NCBI GenBank assembly: GCA_934636325.1
Contig: CAKUAK010000107.1
Coordinates: 1 to 7,314, forward strand
Direction of reading: 5' to 3'
Source of the DNA: an uncultured Eubacteriales bacterium
GTDB lineage: Bacteria; Bacillota; Clostridia; Oscillospirales; Butyricicoccaceae
Length of the DNA: 7,314 nucleotides
How positions within the stretch are numbered: position 1 is the stretch's first letter; each line of letters opens with the position of its first letter. This document shows, one piece after another, positions 1 through 6,433 of the stretch. The translations under genes and the position numbers were made by a program. The notes beneath the pieces were generated by a model, which was not told where the DNA came from, ran no database searches, and worked only from the letters and a program-made list of their open reading frames with translations.

Positions 1-100
1 GAACATAATCCTTGATTTGCCCATAGGTTGCCAATCCTCTTTTATCCTGCACCATTTCTTCCACATCTACATCAATGTTGATATGTGTCACAGGATTTCT
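1..100 (-). other. C-terminal extension of RlmD with distinct AT-rich composition (partial)
   Basis: From about codon 451 the rlmD reading frame continues past the point where family members normally end, just after the VETV motif. The first 60 bases of the window are about 40% GC, against roughly 60% in the rest of the gene. The visible tail includes HINIDVDVEEM and ATYGQIKDYV. From memory, this resembles a small C-terminal domain found on some clostridial RlmD proteins and also on unrelated or standalone proteins of mobile elements, where it continues with a YIAQVK-like motif. That continuation would lie outside this window, so the assignment cannot be confirmed here. Its function is unknown to me. 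Confidence 0.5.
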
Positions 101-1450
101 CAGAACTAAGAGGCATACCGTCTCGACGTTGGATGTGCCGGGGAACATATCGAAGGCGCGGGCCGAAGCAACGGTATAGCCTCCCTTTGCCAGCCGGGCG
201 CAGTCGCGGGCAAGGCTGGCCGGGTCGCAGGAGATATATACGACCTTTTTGGGTCCCATGCGGCAGATGGCGTCGGCCGCCAGCTCGTCCATGCCCTTGC
301 GGGGCGGGTCGGTGACGATGACGTCGGGATGCAGGCCGCTCTGTGCCAGCTTATCGGCCGCCTGACCGGCATCGCCCAATATGAACTCGACATTGCCGAT
401 GCCGTTGCGCTTTGCGCTCTCTCTGGCGTTTTCCACAGCCTGTGGAACGATCTCGCTTCCGATGGCCCGGCCGCACCGGCGGGCAAGCAGAAGTGTTATC
501 GTGCCCGCGCCGCAGTAAAGGTCGAGGGCGGTATCGCTTTCGGTCAGCCCGGCGGCGTCGAGGGCCGCCTGATAAAGGCGCTCGGCCTGGGGGTGGTTGA
601 CCTGATAAAAGGACATGGGCGACAGCCTGAACTCGAGACCCATGAGCTCATCCCGCAGCTCGCCCTCTCCCCAGAGGGTGACGCATTTATCACCCATTAT
701 CCTATTGGTATGCTCTGTATTTATGTTGAGCACGACCCCCTTAAGGTCTCCCCTGGCCTCGCAGGCCAGCTGGACCAGCCGGGGCAGACCGGGCAGGCTC
801 TTTCCGTTGGCAACGATGCACAAAAGACATCCGCCCGCCCCCTCGCGGACATAAATATGGCGGACAAGGCCGCTTCGGCTCTCTTCATCATAGGGCCGCA
901 CATCAAGCTCGTCCATCCAGCGGCAGACGGCGCGGGCCAGCTCGTTTGACGCCGCGCCCTGTATCATGCACCTTCCGCCGCAGCTGACGACCTGGTGGCT
1001 GCGGGCGCGGTAAAACCCGAACTCGGTGCCGTTCTCACCGCGGCAGGGCAGGAACTGGGCCTTGTTACGATAGCCGCGGCGATCGGAGGGCTCGGCCGGG
1101 CCGACCTCGATATCAAGGCCGCCGATGCGGCGCAGGGCGTCGGTCACCCGCTGTCCCTTGAGCCGGAGCTCTTCTTCATAATCGAGATGCAGGAAGGTGC
1201 AGCCGCCGCATTTGCCGAAGGTCGGACACTCGGGCGTCACGCGATACGGCGATGGGGACAGCACCTCTTCGATGCGGCCGTAGGCAAAGCTGCGCCCCAC
1301 CTTTACTATCTTGACCCGCAGGCTGTCGCCCCGGGCCGAAAATGGTATGAATACCGCCATGCCGTTTATCCGGGCGACCCCCATGCCCTCGGCGGTATAG
1401 CCGTCTATGACGGCGTCATATATCTCGTTCTTTTTAAGGCTCTGTTCCAT
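1..1450 (-). CDS. rlmD: 23S rRNA (uracil-C5)-methyltransferase RlmD/RumA family, 3' end outside the window
   Basis: SAM-dependent enzyme that methylates C5 of a uridine in 23S rRNA (U1939 in E. coli numbering); cytoplasmic. My reading gives 483 uninterrupted codons from ATG 1448-1450 to the window edge. Residues 1-65 look like a TRAM RNA-binding domain. C75, C81, C84 and C161 match the four ligands of the RumA 4Fe-4S cluster. DLYCGAGT (310-317) is SAM motif I, DPPRKG (381-386) follows, and YISCDP (405-410) holds the nucleophile C408. E443 in NVETV is the likely general base; the usual His before it is Asn here. Residues after about 451 are an extra tail of different composition, listed separately. 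The start is supported by GGAG six bases upstream (1457-1460) and by overlap with the stop codon of the upstream lipoprotein gene, which suggests translational coupling. The TrmA/RlmCD superfamily is certain; RlmD rather than RlmC is likely but not proven. Confidence 0.92.
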   Translation of the reverse strand, partial: MEQSLKKNEIYDAVIDGYTAEGMGVARINGMAVFIPFSARGDSLRVKIVKVGRSFAYGRIEEVLSPSPYRVTPECPTFGKCGGCTFLHLDYEEELRLKGQRVTDALRRIGGLDIEVGPAEPSDRRGYRNKAQFLPCRGENGTEFGFYRARSHQVVSCGGRCMIQGAASNELARAVCRWMDELDVRPYDEESRSGLVRHIYVREGAGGCLLCIVANGKSLPGLPRLVQLACEARGDLKGVVLNINTEHTNRIMGDKCVTLWGEGELRDELMGLEFRLSPMSFYQVNHPQAERLYQAALDAAGLTESDTALDLYCGAGTITLLLARRCGRAIGSEIVPQAVENARESAKRNGIGNVEFILGDAGQAADKLAQSGLHPDVIVTDPPRKGMDELAADAICRMGPKKVVYISCDPASLARDCARLAKGGYTVASARAFDMFPGTSNVETVCLLVLRNPVTHINIDVDVEEMVQDKRGLATYGQIKDYV

Positions 1451-2208
1451 TACTGTCTCCATTCTTCGGCCGTCATATCGTCCAGCTCTTCCCACGAAAG
1501 ATCGAACCGCGGCATACCGGCGGCATAGGGCGCGATGGCGTATTCCTGCCAGAATATCGTTATCCCATCGTCGGTGATGAGAAAATCGGCGTGCTGCCAA
1601 TAGTCCATCATATTATCGCGCCAGCCCTCGAAATAGCCGTCATACTGGGCCTGTTCATCAGCGGAGGCGTTGTCTACCTTATTCAGCACCAGCGTGCGCA
1701 GCCTTTGGGAATATTCGGCATGATCCATGCCGAATAGCCGGTCGGCCGTTATGAGGCCGCCCTCCTTATCGAAATTATATGCCGCAAGGCTCTGGCCGGG
1801 ATGTACCCCGCCGAGATACTGGTATGTCGTGCAGAGCACCGAAAGGCAGTCGGCGTCGAGCCGCTGCCTCTCCCATTTGACCTCATAGGCGCAGGACTGA
1901 TCCTCGGCCAGATAACCGGCCGTCTCTCTGGCCATTGGTTCTATCTCGCTCTTTATATATTCCTTCTCCCGGTCCAGCTTCTCTTTGAAAAAATCGTTGA
2001 TCTCTCCGGCTCGGCCTTCCTCGCCCTCCATTTTGGGGTATTCGACCTTTACGGTAAGATAGACCTTCCCGTCCTGCTCGAAGCTCTCTTCATATGTATA
2101 CCCGCCGCTGAAGGCGCCGATGGCTGTATCCTCGCTCTTTTCGGCGCCGCAGGCACACAGCATAAGGCAAAAGGTCAGCGCCAAGGCCAAAAACAATATC
2201 TTCTTCAT
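1450..2208 (-). CDS. Lipoprotein with DUF3298 (RsiV/PdaC-like) C-terminal domain
   Basis: Predicted extracytoplasmic lipoprotein of 252 aa. Residues 1-19 form a signal peptide (MKK followed by a hydrophobic stretch), and the lipobox LCAC puts the lipidated cysteine at C20. The body matches the DUF4163/DUF3298 pattern. YLGGVHPG (131-138) followed by the NFDKEGGLI segment is the typical GGxHP region, and ITDDGITIFW with YAIAPYAAG (211-231) is the typical C-terminal signature. The family includes B. subtilis RsiV (lysozyme-binding anti-sigma factor) and part of the peptidoglycan deacetylase PdaC. This protein has neither an anti-sigma N-terminus nor a deacetylase domain, so only a cell-surface role can be inferred. 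The ATG has GGAGG about ten bases upstream, and a strong promoter lies at 2248-2276. Its TAA stop shares its last base with the ATG of rlmD, so the two genes should be one transcript. A surface protein coupled to an rRNA-modification gene is functionally unexpected and may be incidental. Confidence 0.85.
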   Translation of the reverse strand: MKKILFLALALTFCLMLCACGAEKSEDTAIGAFSGGYTYEESFEQDGKVYLTVKVEYPKMEGEEGRAGEINDFFKEKLDREKEYIKSEIEPMARETAGYLAEDQSCAYEVKWERQRLDADCLSVLCTTYQYLGGVHPGQSLAAYNFDKEGGLITADRLFGMDHAEYSQRLRTLVLNKVDNASADEQAQYDGYFEGWRDNMMDYWQHADFLITDDGITIFWQEYAIAPYAAGMPRFDLSWEELDDMTAEEWRQ

Positions 2209-2247
2209 ATATGTCTCTCCTCCCGCAGAGCTGTATCTGCCGCTATG

Positions 2248-2276
2248 ATTTTATCACAGGTCGGTGCGGGTGTAAA
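2248..2276 (-). promoter_or_regulatory. Sigma-A-type promoter for the lipoprotein-rlmD operon
   Basis: Read on the minus strand, -35 TTTACA (2271-2276) and -10 TAAAAT (2248-2253) are separated by 17 bases. TG one base before the -10 makes it an extended -10 element. The lipoprotein start lies about 40 bases downstream. This indicates that the operon has its own promoter and does not depend on read-through from the S41 peptidase gene. Called from consensus only. Confidence 0.75.
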
Positions 2277-2325
2277 TCGGCGGCCCGGCGCGGAGGGGCG
2301 TGTTTTTTATTTAGCTTCTAATTAA

Positions 2326-3657
2326 TTATTGTCCCTTCTCGATAATATTCAAGCATACCTCTAACGCATCATCTTCTGTTTCGATATCGGGAATCATCCC
2401 CTCCAAATCATTAAATGTTCCATTTCTATTCAGATAACCTATCCACTCAAACTCGAAACACATGCCGCTATTAGGCAGTTCTATTCTTTTATATATTGGT
2501 GCTGCACCTGTCGCTCCTATTCCAAATGTTTGTTTTCCTATTACAGTAGCCGCCTCAGTATTCTGACAGAAAAGCGCCAATTCTTCTGCTGAAGATGCAC
2601 ACCGGTCATCTACCAAAAGCCACAATCTTCCTTTATAAACTTCCCCTTGAGGTTCAGGGATATTAGGTGTTACTTTGCTCTGAAATATATAATCAAGCTG
2701 TGCTTTCCTCATTATATCATTTATACTCTCATCCTCAAAAAGACCTTCCTTGTTTATTGCTTCGACAGGACACAATATAAATTCAGTACCTTTTTCTAAT
2801 AACCGGCTATAATTTTCTCCAAAATAGTCAAGACATGCTGCCTTAAATCCTCCAACTGTCATATACGAGCGCGTATAACCATATAATAATTGGCTGAACC
2901 CTTTTCTCCAGACCGCATCATTACCGCCAGGGTTTCCTCGAATATCAATTACCGCGTCTTTATATTCTCCTTCTACTACCTCTCTGCTTACCCTCTCGGC
3001 TTTTTCAATTAATTTACCGGCGGAATCATCCCCATTATCAAATCGTTTAACAGTTATTACAGGAATATCTTCAATATAGTCCAGAGATATTAACTCATCT
3101 GGATCATACCCGTGTAACGCATCAATACTTCCTGAATTTCCGAATGATTCATAAAACCGATCTGATTTTTCCGAAAACTCATCTCCATACCACGCAATAT
3201 TAGATGCTGTTATCCTAAGATGCCCTAAACTTTTAAATGAATTCAGGCACTGAGAAAAAAGTGTATATATTGCTTCTTTAGAATTTTTATATTGTCCATA
3301 TGCAGGGACAGAAGATGTAATATCATATGGGTCTTTATCAAATTGCTGTGTCTCGGCTATGATCCGTTTTCTATATGTTTCTTTTATTTTTTTCGGGTCT
3401 ATACCTCTCTTTTCCAAATATCCGATCCTTTCAGCTTCCTCAAGAAACGGAAATTGAGTTTCTATGATGTACCACATATAATCATAGTCAGCAAGCATTT
3501 CTTCTGTTGAAATGAAAGGAGCTTCTTCATGCTCTGCTTGCTGCCTGTTTTCTTCACTCCCACTTTGCCCACAGGCAGAGAGAAGCAGAAGTACAGCACA
3601 CAACAGCAAGGCCATCGGCCTGCCGATATTCTCAAAAACCGTTCCGATCCTTTTCAT
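2326..3657 (-). CDS. S41-family peptidase, secreted lipoprotein
   Basis: Predicted serine peptidase of the S41 (C-terminal processing/tricorn-like) superfamily, 443 aa, lipid-anchored outside the membrane. Residues 13-28 form the hydrophobic signal core; lipobox LSAC gives lipidated C29. Residues 51-100 (DYDYMWYIIE and the IDPKKIKETY segment) match the helical N-terminal region usual in this subfamily. GHLRI at 145-149 offers a possible catalytic His (H146). DAVIDIRGNPGG (234-245) is the conserved S41 core motif. DDRCASSAEELA (350-361) holds the likely nucleophile S355, and GKQTFGIG (374-381) follows. The Lys of the Ser-Lys dyad in CtpA/Tsp enzymes would fall on I380. The GxxTxGxGIG pattern instead fits a Firmicutes subfamily thought to use other residues. 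No PDZ domain is evident. AT-rich codon use differs from every other gene here and suggests transfer. AAGGA lies about 11 bases before the ATG. The substrate is unknown. Confidence 0.88.
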   Translation of the reverse strand: MKRIGTVFENIGRPMALLLCAVLLLLSACGQSGSEENRQQAEHEEAPFISTEEMLADYDYMWYIIETQFPFLEEAERIGYLEKRGIDPKKIKETYRKRIIAETQQFDKDPYDITSSVPAYGQYKNSKEAIYTLFSQCLNSFKSLGHLRITASNIAWYGDEFSEKSDRFYESFGNSGSIDALHGYDPDELISLDYIEDIPVITVKRFDNGDDSAGKLIEKAERVSREVVEGEYKDAVIDIRGNPGGNDAVWRKGFSQLLYGYTRSYMTVGGFKAACLDYFGENYSRLLEKGTEFILCPVEAINKEGLFEDESINDIMRKAQLDYIFQSKVTPNIPEPQGEVYKGRLWLLVDDRCASSAEELALFCQNTEAATVIGKQTFGIGATGAAPIYKRIELPNSGMCFEFEWIGYLNRNGTFNDLEGMIPDIETEDDALEVCLNIIEKGQ

Positions 3658-3707
3658 TCTTCCAGCTTCCTTTCATAGATAGAATTGCAGATCTTTTATT
3701 TAACAAT

Positions 3708-3737
3708 ATACTATCATCGGTCGATCGTCTGGCTCAA
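3708..3737 (-). promoter_or_regulatory. Possible promoter of the S41 peptidase gene
   Basis: On the minus strand, TTGAGC (3732-3737) and TAGTAT (3708-3713) are 18 bases apart, about 50 bases before the start codon. Each box matches four of six consensus positions. The whole region is AT-rich, so chance matches are likely and this is only the best candidate seen. Confidence 0.35.
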
Positions 3738-3861
3738 CGTGTTCTTTCATTTTTATTAAATATTAATAAACTTCTTTATACAACTCGCTTACAGACGATA
3801 TCCGTTTTGTCAATTCTTACCGTATTTTTTTAGTTATACTGACGGTCTTTGGCCGATGCTG

Positions 3862-3891
3862 TTGCGGCAGAGGGCGGCAAGGCTGTATAAT
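3862..3891 (+). promoter_or_regulatory. Promoter of the amidohydrolase-acetyltransferase operon
   Basis: A perfect -10 TATAAT (3886-3891) is preceded at 18 bases by a weak -35 TTGCGG (3862-3867). The expected transcript start is near 3898, giving a leader of about 30 bases before ATG 3927. A second -10-like TATACT at 3835-3840 has TTGTCA 22 bases upstream, too far for a standard promoter. The rest of the 269-base gap between the divergent genes (3658-3926) shows no other clear site. Confidence 0.55.
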
Positions 3892-3926
3892 TTTATATAT
3901 TACTTAACAGAAAGGATGCACCGACC

Positions 3927-5237
3927 ATGACCGTAAACGAAATGAAGCAGGCGGCCTGCGCCGTCATCGACAAGCACGGTGACGAACTGATCGCCCTCAA
4001 CCAGTCGATCTTTGAAGAGCCCGAGCTGGGCTATAAAGAGTTCAAGACGGCCGCCAAGGTAAAGGCCCACCTCGACAAGCTGGGCTATAAATATCAGGAC
4101 GGCGTCGCTATCACCGGCATCGTCACCCCTGTCGAGGGCCGCAGCCACGACATCAAGCTGGCCATCATGGGCGAGCTCGACGCCGTCGTCGTGCCCAACC
4201 ACAAGTTCGCCGACCCTGTCACCCATGCCGCACACTGCTGCGGACACAACTCGCAGGCCTCTTCGGTGGTCGGCGTAGCCTATGCGCTCAAAGAATCGGG
4301 CATCATGAGCGAGCTGGACGGCGATATCGTCCTCATGCATGTTCCCTCCGAAGAGTTCGTCGAGCTGGAATACCGCAAGAGCCTTATCGACGAGGGCAAG
4401 ATATCCCTCCTCGGCGGCAAGCAGGAGTTCATCAAGCTGGGCGTTTTCGATGATATCGACATGATGATAATGCAGCACACCTCGGCCACCGAGGACGGCG
4501 ACGGCGACCCCATCAAGGCCAACGCCGGCGGCGGAGTCGGAATGGGCTTTGTCGGCAAGCTGATCCAGTATATCGGCAAGGAATCCCACGCCGCCCTGCC
4601 CTATCAGGGCATCAACGCCCTCAAGGCGGCACAGCTGGGCCTTTCGGCCATCGACGCCAACCGCGAGACCTTCCAGGATAAGGACACCATCCGCGTCCAC
4701 CCGATCATCACAAAGGGCGGTGACCTGGTCAACGTCGTCCCGGCCGACGTAAGGCTCGAGACCTATGTCCGCGGCAACAACACAGAGGCCATCCTTGAAG
4801 CCTCGGCCAAGGTCGACCGTGCCCTTCAGGCCGGCGCATACGCCCTCGGCGCAAAGTGCATCATCACACAGCTGCCCGGATACATGTGCCCCACCGAGTG
4901 CGACGAGCTCAAGGATGTCGTATATGATAACCTCAAGTATGTCTTTGGCGAAGATCACTGCGTGCGCGACGGCATGGGCGGCTCTACCGACGCCTCCGAC
5001 GTCGCCCACATCATGCCGACCGTACATATGATGATCGGCGGCGCAGCCGGCACCTTCCACGGCGAATCCTACTGTGTGCCCCGCCCCGATATCGCTGTTC
5101 TCGACGCTGCAAAGGCCCTTGTCTGCACGGCCATCGACCTGCTTGCCGACGGAGCCGCCAAGGCAAAGCATATCAAGGAGAACTTCACACCGCTGATGAC
5201 CAAGGAAGAGTATCTCTCCAAGTGGTGCCAGCTTTAA
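3927..5237 (+). CDS. M20D-type metallopeptidase/amidohydrolase (AbgB/HipO-like)
   Basis: Cytoplasmic zinc or manganese amidohydrolase of 436 aa, the usual length for M20D enzymes, which cleave the amide bond of N-acyl or N-aroyl amino acids and related conjugates. EPELGYKEFKTA (31-42) is the family's N-terminal motif. GELDAV (82-87) is followed by HCCGHNSQ (103-110), with C105 and H107 as metal ligands. PSEE (140-143) gives the catalytic and metal glutamates, H184 in MQHTSA is the next ligand, and H378 in GTFHGE is the last, so the active site looks complete. SHAALPYQGINAL (220-232) is the start of the dimerisation (lid) domain. The usual second His of HxCGHxxH is Gln here, as in AbgB-like branches. 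No signal peptide. AGGA lies about ten bases before the ATG. It is followed after one base by a GNAT gene, so both are probably co-transcribed. The exact substrate (p-aminobenzoyl-glutamate, N-acyl amino acid or dipeptide) cannot be read from sequence. Confidence 0.9.
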   Translation: MTVNEMKQAACAVIDKHGDELIALNQSIFEEPELGYKEFKTAAKVKAHLDKLGYKYQDGVAITGIVTPVEGRSHDIKLAIMGELDAVVVPNHKFADPVTHAAHCCGHNSQASSVVGVAYALKESGIMSELDGDIVLMHVPSEEFVELEYRKSLIDEGKISLLGGKQEFIKLGVFDDIDMMIMQHTSATEDGDGDPIKANAGGGVGMGFVGKLIQYIGKESHAALPYQGINALKAAQLGLSAIDANRETFQDKDTIRVHPIITKGGDLVNVVPADVRLETYVRGNNTEAILEASAKVDRALQAGAYALGAKCIITQLPGYMCPTECDELKDVVYDNLKYVFGEDHCVRDGMGGSTDASDVAHIMPTVHMMIGGAAGTFHGESYCVPRPDIAVLDAAKALVCTAIDLLADGAAKAKHIKENFTPLMTKEEYLSKWCQL

Positions 5238-5238
5238 T

Positions 5239-5670
5239 ATGCCGGCCACGATACAGGAGGAGCGCCTGAGCCTCTCCGAGTACACGGCTTTCCTCAAAAC
5301 CACCGGCCTCGGGTCCCAGTACCCGGCCGAGCGCTTTGAAGAGCGGGTCGGGCGGCTCGTCCGAAGCGCCTCGATCAGCCTTACGGCGCGGGAGAACGGC
5401 AGGCTTGCCGGTGTGCTTTTCGGCGTCACCGATTTTGCCTACTGGCTCTTTGTCACCGACCTCGGCGTCTCGCGCGAGTTTGAAGGCCGGGGCATCGGCC
5501 GCGCCCTTATGCGCGCGGCCCTCGAAAGGGCCGGAGGCGAAAAGGATATCGCCCTATACCTCGTGGCCAACAGTAAGGCCATGCCCTTTTATGAAAAGCT
5601 CGGCATGGAGCGCGCGGGCGACGTCATGCGGTACGATCATACCGAGCATACGCCGTTCACGGTCGAGTAG
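5239..5670 (+). CDS. GNAT-family N-acetyltransferase
   Basis: Cytoplasmic acetyltransferase of 143 aa that transfers acetyl from acetyl-CoA to an amine. The GNAT core is clear: TDLGVSREFEGRGIGRALM (73-91) is strand beta4 plus motif A, with the pyrophosphate-binding loop EGRGIG at 82-87. LYLVANSKAMPFYEKLGM (106-123) is motif B, with Asn111 and Tyr118 in their usual places. Residues 1-70 carry the variable acceptor side and give no substrate clue. The ATG starts one base after the TAA of the amidohydrolase gene, and no separate promoter lies between them, so they form an operon, probably with translational coupling. The pairing suggests a shared small-molecule substrate, for example acetylation of an amine released by the hydrolase, but this is inference. 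Confidence 0.87.
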   Translation: MPATIQEERLSLSEYTAFLKTTGLGSQYPAERFEERVGRLVRSASISLTARENGRLAGVLFGVTDFAYWLFVTDLGVSREFEGRGIGRALMRAALERAGGEKDIALYLVANSKAMPFYEKLGMERAGDVMRYDHTEHTPFTVE

Positions 5671-5728
5671 AGGATCACCACGATTTGGGTACTACCGGCC
5701 AAACGTCATAAATACTGCTTCTGCAAAG

Positions 5729-5760
5729 CCGCCCGCGGTCGTCGCGGGCGGATTTATATA
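5729..5760 (+). terminator. GC-rich hairpin downstream of the GNAT gene
   Basis: A perfect 9-bp stem, CCGCCCGCG (5729-5737) with CGCGGGCGG (5743-5751), encloses a 5-base loop and is followed by ATTTATATATT. It lies 58 bases after the GNAT stop and before the toxin-antitoxin promoter. The tail is T-rich but interrupted, so termination may be incomplete. The stretch 5671-5728 before it shows nothing recognisable. Confidence 0.7.
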
Positions 5761-5797
5761 TTCCATAAAGTTTTTGGTGGATATTTGAGTATGCCGA

Positions 5798-5830
5798 TTG
5801 ATATTTTAGCGTAATTATGCTAAAATATCA
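5798..5830 (+). promoter_or_regulatory. Toxin-antitoxin promoter embedded in a palindromic operator
   Basis: TGATATTTTAGC (5799-5810) and GCTAAAATATCA (5819-5830) are perfect inverted repeats of 12 bases. The centre GTAATTAT is itself symmetric except for one G/T pair, so the 32-base site is almost fully palindromic. The same bases form a near-consensus promoter: -35 TTGATA (5798-5803), 17-base spacer, TG extension, and -10 TAAAAT (5821-5826). A dimeric antitoxin or toxin-antitoxin complex bound here would cover the whole promoter, which fits the autorepression known for Phd/YefM modules. The expected start of transcription is near 5833, leaving a leader of about 15 bases that is little more than the ribosome binding site. 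Confidence 0.85.
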
Positions 5831-5847
5831 CATAGGAGGTCGATGAT

Positions 5848-6129
5848 ATGAAAATGATAAGACCTGTTTCGGATCTGCGGAACAATTTCGCCGATATTTC
5901 CAAAACCGTCCACGAAACGGCAAAGCCGGTTTTCCTTACCAAAAACGGGTATGGCGACATGGTGGTTTTGAGCATGGAGGCATATGAAAACCTTCAGTTC
6001 GAGAGCGAGGTATATTTCAAGCTGCGCGAAGCCGAGCAGGAGGCCGAAATGACCGACAAAAGGTACTCTTCCAAGGATGTGCTCAAGGCCATGAGAGATG
6101 CTGTAGGAGGCGACGAGCCGGGTGTATGA
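5848..6129 (+). CDS. Type II antitoxin, Phd/YefM family
   Basis: Antitoxin of 93 aa that should neutralise the toxin encoded next and repress the shared promoter. The N-terminal part (1-50) is the DNA-binding and dimerisation fold of the family. IRPVSDLRNNFADI (4-17) is the typical opening, KPVFLTKNG (26-34) the central strand-turn, and DMVVLSMEAYENL (37-49) the usual ending of the domain. Residues 51-90 are charged and predicted helical, matching the disordered toxin-binding tail. GGAGG at 5835-5839 is 8 bases before the ATG and sets the start. The promoter-operator palindrome lies directly upstream. The last 8 bases overlap the toxin start. Length and layout are normal for the family. Confidence 0.92.
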   Translation: MKMIRPVSDLRNNFADISKTVHETAKPVFLTKNGYGDMVVLSMEAYENLQFESEVYFKLREAEQEAEMTDKRYSSKDVLKAMRDAVGGDEPGV

Positions 6130-6433
6130 TCTGGAATATCTGCCTGCCGCTCGTCAGGGTATGATCGACATCGTGCGGTATATCAGCAGAGAGCTCAATA
6201 ATCCGGCGGCCGCCGACCGGCTGGCCGTATCGCTGATCGAGGCGGCTGAACGCATACCGGCCTTTCCCTATGCCAACCCCGCCCATATGCCCATACGGCC
6301 CCTGAAGCACGAGTATCGGAAGCTGCCGGTGCAGAATTATCTTATGTTTTATTGGGTCGACGAGGAGAAAAAGCTGGTGACCGTCGCCCGTGTGATCTAT
6401 GCGGGCAGAGATCACGGGAAGCTGCTCGAGTGA
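6122..6433 (+). CDS. Type II toxin, RelE/ParE superfamily
   Basis: Toxin of 103 aa. RelE-branch members cleave mRNA on the ribosome and ParE-branch members poison DNA gyrase; the sequence does not decide between them. Family features in order are YDLEYLPAARQGMIDIVRYI (2-21, first strand and helix), RELNNPAAADRLAVSLIEAA (23-42, second helix), YRKLPVQNYLMFYWVDEE (65-82, core strands), and VTVARVIYAGRDHGKLL (86-102, the final strand and C-terminal segment). The Tyr/Arg-rich C-terminus resembles plasmid-stabilisation ParE/RelE proteins. The only workable start is GTG 6122; the ATG at 6126 is out of frame. AGGAGG (6105-6110) sits 11 bases upstream inside the antitoxin gene, a slightly long spacing that, with the GTG codon, may lower toxin yield relative to antitoxin. 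No frameshift or stop interrupts it, so it looks intact. Confidence 0.9.
   Translation: MYDLEYLPAARQGMIDIVRYISRELNNPAAADRLAVSLIEAAERIPAFPYANPAHMPIRPLKHEYRKLPVQNYLMFYWVDEEKKLVTVARVIYAGRDHGKLLE

Larger units (their letters stand above)
2300..3840. other. AT-rich island around the S41 peptidase gene
   Basis: A 60-base sample inside (2341-2400) is about 40% GC, against about 58% in a comparable sample of the neighbouring amidohydrolase gene (4021-4080). The drop begins near 2300, just downstream of the peptidase stop, and ends near 3840, upstream of the amidohydrolase promoter. It therefore contains exactly one gene and its upstream region. I see no flanking direct repeats, integrase or insertion-sequence ends, so the route of entry is not visible. 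Edges are approximate and judged by eye. Confidence 0.55.

Noticed and set aside
329..949. 206-codon plus-strand open frame, with further plus-strand frames at 995-1528 and 1801-2325
   Set aside because: They lie antisense to rlmD and the lipoprotein gene, whose minus-strand frames contain iron-sulfur, SAM-binding and DUF3298 motifs. The plus-strand products match nothing I recognise and lack good ribosome binding sites.
3807..3840. TTGTCA and TATACT as a promoter for the amidohydrolase gene
   Set aside because: The spacing is 22 bases, outside the usual range. TATAAT at 3886 with an 18-base spacer is a better candidate.
3900..5429. 509-codon open frame on the minus strand opposite the amidohydrolase and GNAT genes
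   Set aside because: It is a GC-driven shadow: the plus strand carries complete catalytic motifs of two known families, while this translation has a low-complexity Gly/Val/Asp/Leu-rich composition and no recognisable domain.
6126..6128. ATG as start of the toxin
   Set aside because: It is in a different frame from the toxin; GTG at 6122 is the only start compatible with the reading frame near the ribosome binding site.
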